This document shows, in pieces, positions 47,955 through 56,458 of a stretch of 64,000 nucleotides of DNA. The first letter of the stretch is position 1. The number at the start of each line of letters is the position of its first letter. The DNA is taken from the NCBI GenBank assembly GCA_035498175.1, contig DATKAJ010000020.1, forward strand, positions 3,993-67,992, written 5' to 3'. Below the pieces are notes generated by a model that saw only the letters and a list, made by a program, of their open reading frames with translations, was not told the DNA's origin and searched no databases. This DNA is from JALORV01 sp035498175. GTDB taxonomy: Bacteria > Pseudomonadota > Gammaproteobacteria > Burkholderiales > Burkholderiaceae_F. Position numbers and translations under genes: made by a program.

Positions 47955-49094
47955 TCAGAAGACCGCGCCGCGCGCTTCGATCGGCCAAACGTCGACAACC
48001 ACGTCGTTGCGCGACACCACGATCACGTCGTGCAGGTTGATGGTTGGATCGATGTGGCCCGGAATCAGCAGCGGCTTGTCGCCCAGGACAAGGTTTGGAC
48101 CTTCGTTGCCGACGCGGATCAGGATCGTGTGCTCGTCGGACACGCCGCGCACCTGCCAGCCTTCGAACGCCGGCATTGCCGGTCCCGAATCGGTCGAGAA
48201 AGCCTTCAGACCCGCGTCGAGAGTCACGCGGTCGCCGCGCGCGCTCATGACCGAGCACAGGATATAAAGCGCCGGCTCGAAGGCCGGCGCGATCGGGTCG
48301 AACTCGTTCTTGCCGTAGTCGACATCCATCAGCACGTATGAACCCGGCTGCACTTCGTTGTAGACGCCGCTGCCGGTCTCGTACGGGAACGTGCCGGTGC
48401 CGCCGCCGGTGACGACGTCGCAGGTCAGTCCTTCGGCGAGCAGGCCGTCGCGCGCTGCGCCGGCCAGCCCGGCCGCGAGCGTGATCGCCTGGCGCCGCTC
48501 GCGGACGGTGCGCCGGTGCTGCGCCGAACCGTAGTAAGCCTGCAGTCCACGGAGCTTGAGGTTCCGGTGCAGCTTCACTTCCCGCGCGAGGTCAACGACG
48601 GCTGCGGTATCGGGTACGCCCGCGCGGCCATGGCCGACGTCGAGTTCGATGTAGACGTCGACTTCAGCCGACAGCGCGCGACACGCGGTCGCAAGCTGCC
48701 GCACCTGCTTCGCGTCGTCGACACAGACTCCGATCCTCGCTTTCGGATAACGCACCGCGAGCGAGGCCAGGGCCGTCACCTTGCGCTTGCCGATCACTTC
48801 GTTGCTGACGAGTATGTCTTCGATGCCGCCTGCCAGGAACACTTCAGCCTCGGAGACTTTCTGGCAGCAGATGCCAACGGCGCCGGCCGCGATCTGGCGA
48901 CGCGCGATCTCCACGCACTTGTGACTCTTGGCGTGCGGCCGGACGCGCATTCCGCGGACCGTGGAGGAGCGCATCAGGCGCTCGAGGTTGGCCTCGAAAC
49001 GATCCAGATCCAGCACCAGCGCCGGCGTATCGATCTCGTGCAGCGCATCGCCCACGCGCGCGGGCGTCCAGCGCAGTTTCATTGGCAGGATCAT
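47955..49094 (-). CDS. D-threonine aldolase / D-serine dehydratase-like PLP enzyme
   Basis: 379 aa fold-type III (alanine racemase N-terminal) PLP enzyme. It shows DTPALVLDLDRFEANL, the PLP-lysine region RPHAKSHKCVEIARRQ, DVYIELDVGHGRAGVP and VTGGGTGTFPYETGSGVYNEVQPGSYVLMD. The metal-site region near the C-terminus reads PGHIDPTINLHD, where D-threonine aldolases usually have HxC; here an Asp replaces the Cys. The reaction is probably on a D-3-hydroxyamino acid. Start is the ATG at 49094; an ATG at 49082 is possible. Confidence 0.88.
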   Translation of the reverse strand: MILPMKLRWTPARVGDALHEIDTPALVLDLDRFEANLERLMRSSTVRGMRVRPHAKSHKCVEIARRQIAAGAVGICCQKVSEAEVFLAGGIEDILVSNEVIGKRKVTALASLAVRYPKARIGVCVDDAKQVRQLATACRALSAEVDVYIELDVGHGRAGVPDTAAVVDLAREVKLHRNLKLRGLQAYYGSAQHRRTVRERRQAITLAAGLAGAARDGLLAEGLTCDVVTGGGTGTFPYETGSGVYNEVQPGSYVLMDVDYGKNEFDPIAPAFEPALYILCSVMSARGDRVTLDAGLKAFSTDSGPAMPAFEGWQVRGVSDEHTILIRVGNEGPNLVLGDKPLLIPGHIDPTINLHDVIVVSRNDVVVDVWPIEARGAVF

Positions 49095-49222
49095 GCAATC
49101 TCTCGGACGAGAGCCGGGGCCGAGTCTAGCGGCCGGAGCCGGTCGCTCCCCGCGCCCTACAATCGCGCCTTCGAGTGAAGGCAAACCATTGACGACGCGC
49201 GCAAACGCGGCACGCAGGCGAC

Positions 49223-49786
49223 ATGAGCATCAAGAGCGACAAATGGATCCGCCGCATGGCGGCGCAGGGCATGATCGAGCCATTCGAGCCCGGCCAGGTG
49301 CGCGAGGTCAACGGCCAGCGGATCGTCAGCTACGGCACCTCGAGCTACGGCTACGATATCCGCTGCGCCGACGAATTCAAGATCTTCACCAACATCAACC
49401 ACACGATCGTCGATCCGAAGGACTTTGATCCGAACTCTTTCGTCGATATCAAGAACGACGTCTGCATCATCCCTCCGAACTCGTTCGCGCTGGCGCGCAC
49501 CGTCGAGTATTTCCGCATCCCGCGCAGCGTGCTGACAATCTGCCTCGGCAAGAGCACGTACGCGCGCTGCGGGATCATCGTCAACGTGACGCCGCTCGAG
49601 CCGGAGTGGGAAGGGCACGTGACGCTGGAGTTCTCGAACACGACGCCGCTGCCGGCGAAGATCTACGCACGCGAGGGCTGCGCCCAGGTGCTGTTCATCG
49701 AGAGCGACGAGGTCTGCGAGACCTCCTACAAGGACCGCGGCGGCAAGTACCAGGGCCAGCGCGGGGTCACGCTGCCGCGCACCTGA
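49223..49786 (+). CDS. dcd: dCTP deaminase
   Basis: 187 aa, the usual Dcd length. It converts dCTP to dUTP in pyrimidine deoxynucleotide synthesis. Motifs seen: IVSYGTSSYGYDIRCADEF, CIIPPNSFALARTVEYFRIP, CLGKSTYARCGIIVNVTPLEPEW, then EGHVTLEFSNTTPLPAKIYA with the catalytic Glu, and YKDRGGKYQGQRG. The start ATG is at 49223. It diverges from the PLP enzyme gene. Confidence 0.97.
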   Translation: MSIKSDKWIRRMAAQGMIEPFEPGQVREVNGQRIVSYGTSSYGYDIRCADEFKIFTNINHTIVDPKDFDPNSFVDIKNDVCIIPPNSFALARTVEYFRIPRSVLTICLGKSTYARCGIIVNVTPLEPEWEGHVTLEFSNTTPLPAKIYAREGCAQVLFIESDEVCETSYKDRGGKYQGQRGVTLPRT

Positions 49787-49812
49787 GCGCGGCGAAGGCG
49801 CCGGGCGCGCCT

Positions 49813-50310
49813 TTAGCGCACGGCGTTGCGCGCGGCGTAGGCCTTGGCAACGCGGGCTTCGGCGTCGGCCACCTCGCGTTCCAGCCCGGCGACGCGCGAT
49901 TCATAGTCCGGTGACAGGCGCGTGCCGCCGCCGGCCAGTCCCAGCCGCTCGCCTGGCAGCGGTTCACGTCCGAGTTCGAGCCGGCGCTTCGCGACCTGAA
50001 GCGCGGTTTCCGCCGCTGCGATCTCCTGCATTGCGGCGTCCAGCGCATTGACCTTCGGCGGCGCGGCGAGTGCAGCACTCGGATCGGGCCCGGTGCCGGG
50101 CAGGACGATCGGTTTCGCCGGTGCGCCGCCGCCGACATTCGCCGGCGGCTTGGCCGTGGGCTTGCCTGAGCGCTCTTCGAGCACCTTGCTGCCGGGAGGC
50201 GGCGAGTCCGTGAACAGGATGCTGCCTTCGGGCGTCTGAACCTTGTAGATGGTCTGGGCCGCGATCGCGCCGGGAAGCGCGAGACCGAGGACCAGCACTA
50301 AGCGCAGCAT
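49813..50310 (-). CDS. Exported DUF4124-domain protein
   Basis: 165 aa. A signal peptide (RLVLVLGLALPGAIAAQ) is followed by the DUF4124 beta-hairpin segment TIYKVQTPEGSILFTDSPPPG, a proline/glycine-rich linker and a C-terminal coiled-coil-like helix (ALDAAMQEIAAAETALQVAK). Probably periplasmic; function unknown. Start is the ATG at 50310 with GGAGAA upstream. It diverges from dnaE. Confidence 0.82.
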   Translation of the reverse strand: MLRLVLVLGLALPGAIAAQTIYKVQTPEGSILFTDSPPPGSKVLEERSGKPTAKPPANVGGGAPAKPIVLPGTGPDPSAALAAPPKVNALDAAMQEIAAAETALQVAKRRLELGREPLPGERLGLAGGGTRLSPDYESRVAGLEREVADAEARVAKAYAARNAVR

Positions 50311-50450
50311 CAATTTTCTCCGTTGAGCGCATTGACGATAAACGCAGCAACGCGCGAGCAAAGAGTCCGGACGACGCGGTTCCACCCGTCATTCCTGCGC
50401 TTCGCGAAGGCAAAACCAGAAAAGATCCGGCCGTACGACGACCGGCGAGG

Positions 50451-50459
50451 TTATCCACA
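50451..50459 (+). promoter_or_regulatory. Perfect DnaA-box sequence upstream of dnaE
   Basis: TTATCCACA, the consensus high-affinity DnaA box, starts 42 bases upstream of the dnaE start in the 182-base divergent gap. A single box could let DnaA adjust dnaE transcription. No AT-rich unwinding element or box cluster is seen, so it is not an origin. Confidence 0.5.
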
Positions 50460-50492
50460 GATCGGTACGTTTGCGGGTGGCAGAATTCCCGC

Positions 50493-53400
50493 ATGGGCGG
50501 TACGCAGTTCGTTCACCTTCGTCTGCACTCGGAGTTCTCGGTCGTCGACGGCATCGTGCGGATCGACGATGCGGTGGCGAAGGCCGCCAGCGACGGGCAG
50601 GGCGCACTCGCATTGACCGACGGCGCCAATCTGTTCGGTGCGGTGCGCTTCTATCAGGCGGCGCGCAAGCGCGGCGTCAAACCCATCATCGGCTGCGACG
50701 TCTGGATTACGAACGACGCGGAGCGCGACAGCCCGTATCGGCTGCTTCTGCTGGCGCAAGACCACAGCGGCTACCTCAACCTGTGTGCGCTGCTCACGCG
50801 CGCATTCCTGGAGAACCAGCACCGCAACCGGGCCGAGGTCCGCCTCGCTTGGCTCGAGGACGAGAACGGCGCACCGGCGGCAGGGCTGATCGCGTTGTCG
50901 GGTGCGCGGCTAGGCGAGGTCGGCGCGCAGCTCATGGCGGGCCGGCTCGATGCCGCGACTCTGGCAGCGCAGCGCCTCGCCGCGATCTTCCCGGGCCGCT
51001 TCTATCTCGAACTGCAGCGGTCCGGTGAGCCGCGCGACGCAGCCTGCACGCAGGCGATGCTGGCCCTTGCGATCCGGCAGCGGCTACCCGTGGTGGCAAC
51101 GCACCCGATCCAGTTCCTCCGGCCGGAGGATTTTCGCGCGCACGAAGCACGATTCTGCATCGCCGAGGGCTACACCCTGGCCGATCCGCGGCGGCCCCGT
51201 CCGTTCACGCGCGAGCAGTACTTCAAGACCCGCGCTGAAATGGAGCAGCTTTTTGCGGACGTGCCAGCGGCGCTGGCCAACGCCGGCGAGATCGCGCGCC
51301 GCTGCAATCTGGTGCTTGAGCTCGGCAAGCCGCAGTTGCCGCGCTACCCGACGCCGCCGGGCGTCACGCTCGACGAGCACTGTCGCGCGCTCGCTTCGGC
51401 CGGGCTCGAGCAGCGCCTCCTCGCGCTCTATGCCGACGAAGCGCGGCGCTCGGCGCGGCGCCCGGAGTACGCAACGCGGCTTGATCTCGAGCTGGCGACG
51501 ATCTCGAAGATGGGATTTTCCGGCTACTTCCTGATCGTTGCCGACTTCATCAACTGGGCGAAGAGCAACGGCATTCCCGTCGGGCCGGGGCGGGGCTCGG
51601 GCGCGGGATCGCTGGTCGCGTACTCGCTCGGCATCACCGACCTCGATCCGCTGCGCTACGGGCTCCTGTTCGAACGCTTCCTGAATCCGGAACGCGTGTC
51701 GATGCCGGACTTCGACATCGATTTCTGCCAGGACAACCGTGACCGCGTGATCGACTACGTGAAGGCCAAGTACGGCCACGATGCGGTGTCGCAGATCGCG
51801 ACCTTCGGCACGCTCGGCGCCAAGGCCGTCGTACGCGATGCCGGCCGCGTGCTCGATCTGCCGTACACCAAGTGCGACCAGCTGTCGAAGCTGATCCCGC
51901 ACAACCCGGCCGATCCGTGGACGCTGGAGCGCGCGCTGAATGAAGAACCGGCCTTCGCCGATGCGGTTGCCACCGACGAGGAGCACCAGCAGCTGATCGC
52001 GCTGGCGCGGCCGCTCGAAGGTCTGACCCGCAATGTCGGCATGCACGCCGGCGGCGTGCTCATCGCGCCGGGCAAGCTCACCGATTTCTGTCCGCTGTAC
52101 TGTGCTCCGGGTGCGCAGGATGCCGCGATCAGCCAGTTCGACAAGGATGACGTCGAAGCGATCGGCCTCGTCAAGTTCGACTTCCTTGGCCTGACGACGC
52201 TGACGATCCTCGACCTCACGCTGGAGTTCGTGCGGCGCCTCGATCCCTCATTCACGCTGACCCTGGAGACGCTGCCGCTGGACGACGCGATGACCTACGA
52301 GGTCTTCAAGCAGGCGGCGACCGCGGCGATCTTCCAGTTTGAATCGCGCGGCATGCGCGAGCTGCTGAAGCGCGCCAAGCCCGACCGCCTCGAGGACCTG
52401 ATCGCGCTCAACGCGCTGTACCGCCCGGGGCCGATGGACCTGATCCCGGACTTCATCGAGCGCAAGCACGGGCGCCAGCGCGTCGAATACCTGCATCCGT
52501 CGATCGAGCCGATCCTGGCGGAGACCTACGGTGTCATGGTCTATCAGGAGCAGGTGATGCGGATTGCGCAGGTGGTCGGCGGCTATTCGCTCGGCAGCGC
52601 CGACCTGCTGCGGCGCGCGATGGGCAAGAAGAAGCCCGAGGAAATGGCCAAACACCGCTCGATCTTCGTCGAGGGTGCAGAGAAGCAAGGCGTTGACGCG
52701 AACACCGCCACCGAGCTTTTCAATCTGATGGAGAAGTTCGCCGGCTACGGCTTCAACAAGAGTCATTCGGCGGCGTATGCGGTGGTCGCCTACCAGACCG
52801 CGTACTTCAAGGCGCACTATCCGGCGGCCTTCATGGCGGCCAACCTGACCGCGGTCAAGGACGACACAGACAAAGTCAAGGACCTCATCGAGGACTGCAA
52901 GGCGCTTGGCCTGACGGTACAGGCGCCCGACATCAATGCGGGCAGCTGGCGCTTCGAGCCGGTCGATGCGAAGACGATCCGCTACGGCCTCGGCGCGATC
53001 AAGGGCACCGGCCAGGGTGCGATCGAGGCGATCCTCGCCGCGCGCGCCAGCGGAGGGCCGTTCACGGATCTCTTCGACCTCACGGCGCGGGTCGACAAGC
53101 ACCTCGTCAACCGGCGCGTGGTCGAGGCACTGGTGCGCGCCGGTGCGCTCGACCGGCTGCATGCTGACCGTGCGGTGCTGCTGGCCACGGTCGGGCGCGC
53201 GATCGACGCCGCGGACAGCGCGGCGGCCAGCGCCGGCCAGGCGAGCCTGTTCGGCGGCGGCGATGCTGCGCGCCATGTCGAGTACGTGAAGACCGCGCCG
53301 TGGAGCGAGCGCGATAAGCTCTCGAACGAGAAGCTCGCACTCGGCTACTACTTCTCAGGCCACCTGTTCCGCGAATATGCGGCGGAGGCGCGCCAGCTCG

Positions 53401-53954
53401 CACCGACGCCGCTTGCGGAACTGCGCCAGGCGCGCGACCAGGTGAAACTCACTGGCGTGATTGTCTCGGCCCGCAGCCAGAACACGCGGCGCGGCCGCAT
53501 GGGTGTCGTCGTGCTCGATGACGGTACGGCGCAGCTCGAGCTGATGGTGTTCTCGGAGCTCTACGACCGCAAGCGCGCACTGCTGAAGGAGGATCAGCTG
53601 ATCTTCGTGGCCGGCCGCGTCCGCTTCGACGAATTCGCGCAACGCCTTTCGATCTCCGCCGACGACATCATGGATCTAACCGAGGCGCGCGCCAGGGCGG
53701 CGGCCCGGCTGCGCATCGAGCTCGACGGCGGCGGAGATACCGCGCGCCTGCGCGAGGCGCTGAGCGCCTACCGTGTCGCCAACGGCAACGGGGGCGGCGC
53801 GGGCTGCCGTGTCGTAGTGGCTTACAGCAACGCGACGGGCACCGTCGAAGTTGCGCTCCCCGAGGACTGGCGGGTGCGGCCGGACGATCGCCTGGTCGCG
53901 GATCTGTGCGGCCAGACGCGGGTGCTGGGCGCGAAGTTCACTTATGCCCGGTAG
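50493..53954 (+). CDS. dnaE: DNA polymerase III alpha subunit
   Basis: 1153 aa replicative polymerase, near the E. coli length of 1160. An N-terminal PHP domain begins FVHLRLHSEFSVVDGI. The C-family palm contains GPGRGSGAGSLVAYSLGITDLDP and the metal-binding aspartates in PDFDIDF (Asp406 and Asp408). The fingers and tandem HhH region contain FNKSHSAAYAVVAYQTAYFKAHYP. An OB-fold is near 970-1045 (VKLTGVIVSARSQNTRRGR), then a C-terminal tau-binding region. The start ATG is at 50493. A DnaA box lies 33 bases upstream of it. Confidence 0.97.
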   Translation: MGGTQFVHLRLHSEFSVVDGIVRIDDAVAKAASDGQGALALTDGANLFGAVRFYQAARKRGVKPIIGCDVWITNDAERDSPYRLLLLAQDHSGYLNLCALLTRAFLENQHRNRAEVRLAWLEDENGAPAAGLIALSGARLGEVGAQLMAGRLDAATLAAQRLAAIFPGRFYLELQRSGEPRDAACTQAMLALAIRQRLPVVATHPIQFLRPEDFRAHEARFCIAEGYTLADPRRPRPFTREQYFKTRAEMEQLFADVPAALANAGEIARRCNLVLELGKPQLPRYPTPPGVTLDEHCRALASAGLEQRLLALYADEARRSARRPEYATRLDLELATISKMGFSGYFLIVADFINWAKSNGIPVGPGRGSGAGSLVAYSLGITDLDPLRYGLLFERFLNPERVSMPDFDIDFCQDNRDRVIDYVKAKYGHDAVSQIATFGTLGAKAVVRDAGRVLDLPYTKCDQLSKLIPHNPADPWTLERALNEEPAFADAVATDEEHQQLIALARPLEGLTRNVGMHAGGVLIAPGKLTDFCPLYCAPGAQDAAISQFDKDDVEAIGLVKFDFLGLTTLTILDLTLEFVRRLDPSFTLTLETLPLDDAMTYEVFKQAATAAIFQFESRGMRELLKRAKPDRLEDLIALNALYRPGPMDLIPDFIERKHGRQRVEYLHPSIEPILAETYGVMVYQEQVMRIAQVVGGYSLGSADLLRRAMGKKKPEEMAKHRSIFVEGAEKQGVDANTATELFNLMEKFAGYGFNKSHSAAYAVVAYQTAYFKAHYPAAFMAANLTAVKDDTDKVKDLIEDCKALGLTVQAPDINAGSWRFEPVDAKTIRYGLGAIKGTGQGAIEAILAARASGGPFTDLFDLTARVDKHLVNRRVVEALVRAGALDRLHADRAVLLATVGRAIDAADSAAASAGQASLFGGGDAARHVEYVKTAPWSERDKLSNEKLALGYYFSGHLFREYAAEARQLAPTPLAELRQARDQVKLTGVIVSARSQNTRRGRMGVVVLDDGTAQLELMVFSELYDRKRALLKEDQLIFVAGRVRFDEFAQRLSISADDIMDLTEARARAAARLRIELDGGGDTARLREALSAYRVANGNGGGAGCRVVVAYSNATGTVEVALPEDWRVRPDDRLVADLCGQTRVLGAKFTYAR

Positions 53955-53960
53955 CGGCAC

Positions 53961-54056
53961 ATGAACACACCGGCGCTCGCGTGTCAGCGGGATGGCGCGA
54001 TCGTCGCCCGGCGCGCCATTGTCGCCCGCCGCCTGTCCGCTCGCCGTCACCGTTGA
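53961..54056 (+). CDS. Possible 31-residue basic leader ORF before the TIR gene
   Basis: An ATG six bases after the dnaE stop opens a 31-codon frame whose TGA (54054-54056) overlaps the TTG start of the TIR gene (TTGA). The peptide is rich in Arg and contains a near-duplicate (AIVARRAIVARR). It could couple translation of the TIR gene to dnaE. It is short and may be chance. Confidence 0.3.
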   Translation: MNTPALACQRDGAIVARRAIVARRLSARRHR

Positions 54057-55747
54057 CCCAACTCTTCATCAGCTACGCACGCGAAGACCGCGAGACGGCG
54101 GAGCGGGTCGCGAATGCGCTATCGGCGCTCGGCATCGACGTCTGGTGGGATCGGGACCTGCCGGGCGGATCGCAGTTCGCCGAGGTCCTCGAGCAGCAGC
54201 TCACCGAGGCTCGTGTGGTGATCGTGCTGTGGTCAGCCGAATCAGGGCGCTCGAGTTTCGTGCGCGACGAATCGATGCGCGCGCTGGAAGCGGGCAAGCT
54301 GCTGCCGGTGCGCATCGAGCCGGTCGTGCCGCCGCTCGGCTTCGGGCAGATCCATGCGCTGGATCTGCTGGACTGGGGCGGAGCCGTGGACGACGCGGCG
54401 TTCGTCGACGTGGCGAACGAAGTGCGGCGGCGGCTCGGCCAGCCGGCGACGCCGCGACCGCAGCCACGGCGGCCCTGGTCGCGCGGACCGCGTCGCGCGG
54501 TCGCCGTGGCCGCGGGCGCTGTGCTGCTGGCACTCGCGGGGGTCATCGGCTGGAATACGTGGAACTCCAGTGAGTCGAGTCGCTACCTGCGGCTCGGACT
54601 GGACGAGCAGTTCGGCCGCGAGCCGAACCTGCAGTCGGCGCGCAACTACTACCTCGACGCGCTCAATCATCGGGCTGACAACGCGCGGGCTCGTTACTAC
54701 CTTGGCCACGTCTACGCACAGCTCGGCGAGAGCGATCTGGCGCGCGCGGCGTTCGAGCGCGCAGCGCATGATCGCGAAGGTCTCGATGATGCGCAGCTCG
54801 CGGATGCGAAGGGACGCGTTCAGGCGCTGACCCCGGCGGACGAGCCGACCGCTGTCGCACGTGCTCCGGAGACTCGTCCGCCCGACTCAGTCCGGTCTCC
54901 GCCGCCCACGGAGCTGCCTAACGTCGCCCCGCCACTGCAGCCACCGTCGAAGGTCACCGCGACGCCGACACAGCCACCGGGCCGGCCCAAGCCGGAGCGC
55001 GAGCTGCAGGCGCAGGCCGCGACACCGCTACCGGTCGCGCGCATCCCGCGCGTCCCGCCGGGGCCGGACGTGCGGAATCGCGCGACTCTGCTGGTGGATC
55101 AGATGTTCTCCGATGGCAGCCAGCAGCGTATCGACGCCACCACGACGCTGGTGACCGATCCGGACCTGATTTCGGACGCGGTTCCGATCGCGGTCGAGAC
55201 CGCGCTGGATCGCCTGGCGGCCAGCGGCGGCAAGCCGTCGATCGCGCTGCAGTCGGGCATCGTCAACACACTCCTTCTGCTGCAGCAGGCGTTGCCGGCC
55301 ACCCTGCTCGTCAGCCGTGCCGGCATCGAACGCCTGCTGAAGCTCGCCTCTACGAACGGCAAGACCACGGCGGCGCAGGCCGACAAGGTGCAGGCACTGG
55401 TCAATGCTGCCGCCGACGAGCGGCCGGTTGCATTCATCCAGATCGCCAACGAGGCGCAGCGACCGATCGCCGAAGCGCTGGCCGTGCGGCTGCGAGCGGC
55501 CGGCTACGACGCGCCGGGCATCGAGCTCGTCGCCGCGCGGGCGCCTGCGCGCAGCGTGGTGCGGGTCCAGGGCAAGAGCGAACGGGGCTTTGCGCGCTGG
55601 CTCGCCAAGATCGTCCGCGACGCCGACGGCGAGGCCGTCGCGGTACAGACGCTGCGCAACGCCAACCCGAAGACCGATACCTTCGAGATCTGGTTCGACC
55701 GCGACCTGTGTACGCAGCAGCGCACCGTGCCTCAGTGCGCGGGCTAG
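54053..55747 (+). CDS. TIR-domain membrane protein with TPR-like and SPOR/LytR-C-like regions
   Basis: 564 aa. Residues 1-125 form a TIR domain (LFISYAREDRETAERVANAL; IDVWWDRDLPGG; SSFVRDESMRALEAGKLLPV), with Glu73 where NAD-cleaving TIRs have the catalytic Glu. A membrane span lies near 148-168. A short TPR-like part follows (about 178-255, ARYYLGHVYAQLGESDLARAAFERAA), then a proline-rich linker (about 260-340). The C-terminal domain (FIQIANEAQRPIAEALAVRLRAAGYDAPGIELV) resembles LytR-C/SPOR-type sequences. I chose the TTG at 54053 because the TIR fold starts there; a GTG at 53981 is possible. NADase activity is inference. Confidence 0.83.
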   Translation: MTQLFISYAREDRETAERVANALSALGIDVWWDRDLPGGSQFAEVLEQQLTEARVVIVLWSAESGRSSFVRDESMRALEAGKLLPVRIEPVVPPLGFGQIHALDLLDWGGAVDDAAFVDVANEVRRRLGQPATPRPQPRRPWSRGPRRAVAVAAGAVLLALAGVIGWNTWNSSESSRYLRLGLDEQFGREPNLQSARNYYLDALNHRADNARARYYLGHVYAQLGESDLARAAFERAAHDREGLDDAQLADAKGRVQALTPADEPTAVARAPETRPPDSVRSPPPTELPNVAPPLQPPSKVTATPTQPPGRPKPERELQAQAATPLPVARIPRVPPGPDVRNRATLLVDQMFSDGSQQRIDATTTLVTDPDLISDAVPIAVETALDRLAASGGKPSIALQSGIVNTLLLLQQALPATLLVSRAGIERLLKLASTNGKTTAAQADKVQALVNAAADERPVAFIQIANEAQRPIAEALAVRLRAAGYDAPGIELVAARAPARSVVRVQGKSERGFARWLAKIVRDADGEAVAVQTLRNANPKTDTFEIWFDRDLCTQQRTVPQCAG

Positions 55748-55936
55748 GCAGTCGAACAAGGGTCCGCAAGCGCGTTCTGGGTTGAGAATGCCCGAATCGA
55801 GGGCAAGTCTCTTTTCGACGACATAGGAGCAGTTGAAGGGTACTTCTCACCCAAGTCCGAGAATCCCGCATGGCTCGGACCGTCGGCGATGGTGGTCGAA
55901 GGCGAGGAAATTCTCTGCGCGTGTCTTGTCAAGTAG
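55748..55936 (+). pseudogene. Open gene fragment in the same frame after the TIR stop
   Basis: After the TAG of the TIR gene the same frame stays open for 62 codons to the TAG at 55934-55936. The fragment reads like protein (AFWVENARIEGKSLFDDIGA; EGYFSPKSENPAWLGPSAMV; EGEEILCACLVK) but has no start codon with a ribosome-binding site. Its composition is less GC-rich than its neighbours. It is probably the 3' remnant of another gene left by a deletion or transfer event. The family is not recognised. Confidence 0.4.
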
Positions 55937-56458
55937 TGGCGCCAGCGTGGCTGCCCGCTCGTCGGCTACGTAATCGGCCGAGCCGACGCGCGGGACGAGG
56001 GCTCGCGACCGCAGCGCTGCATGAAACACTGCGGTTGCCTCGGCAGGCGCGGTATCGCGAAGTCCGAGCTTTTATTGCGGAAGGAAACTGGACTTCCGAG
56101 CGATAGTTCCTTGCGGCAGGGTTTGAAAAGGCCTGAATGCCTGGTTAGCATCGCAGCACGTCTCCAGCCGTGAACGGCCAACGCCGCCGTCGCGACAAAC
56201 TGCCGAGTTAGCCCGAATGCGGCCATCCTCCCGAAGTGAGACGACTTCTTTGATTCGCCCTCTAGACGACTTTCGCGGCGGCGGTTAAGCAAAGATCTCG
56301 GTACCTGCTCACGACTTTCTTGGCGCCATGACGCTCTCCTGCGCGATGCTGAACCAGAACGTTCGAAGATTCAAAATGAACTCTTGTAACGTCGGAGCGT
56401 GACAAACTCGGAGGAAGACTGTTTGTCCACGATTCTTTAGCGCAAACGGGCAACGAGG
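55937..56458. other. Intergenic region without recognised genes (522 bases)
   Basis: Short overlapping open frames exist on both strands but none has a start site, family motif or codon pattern I can support. The GC content is visibly lower than average, especially at 56330-56460. Together with the preceding fragment this looks like a decayed or foreign segment. Confidence 0.5.

Noticed and set aside
50451..50492. Possible replication origin near the DnaA box
   Set aside because: A single box without an AT-rich unwinding region or neighbouring dnaA or gidA genes does not make an origin.
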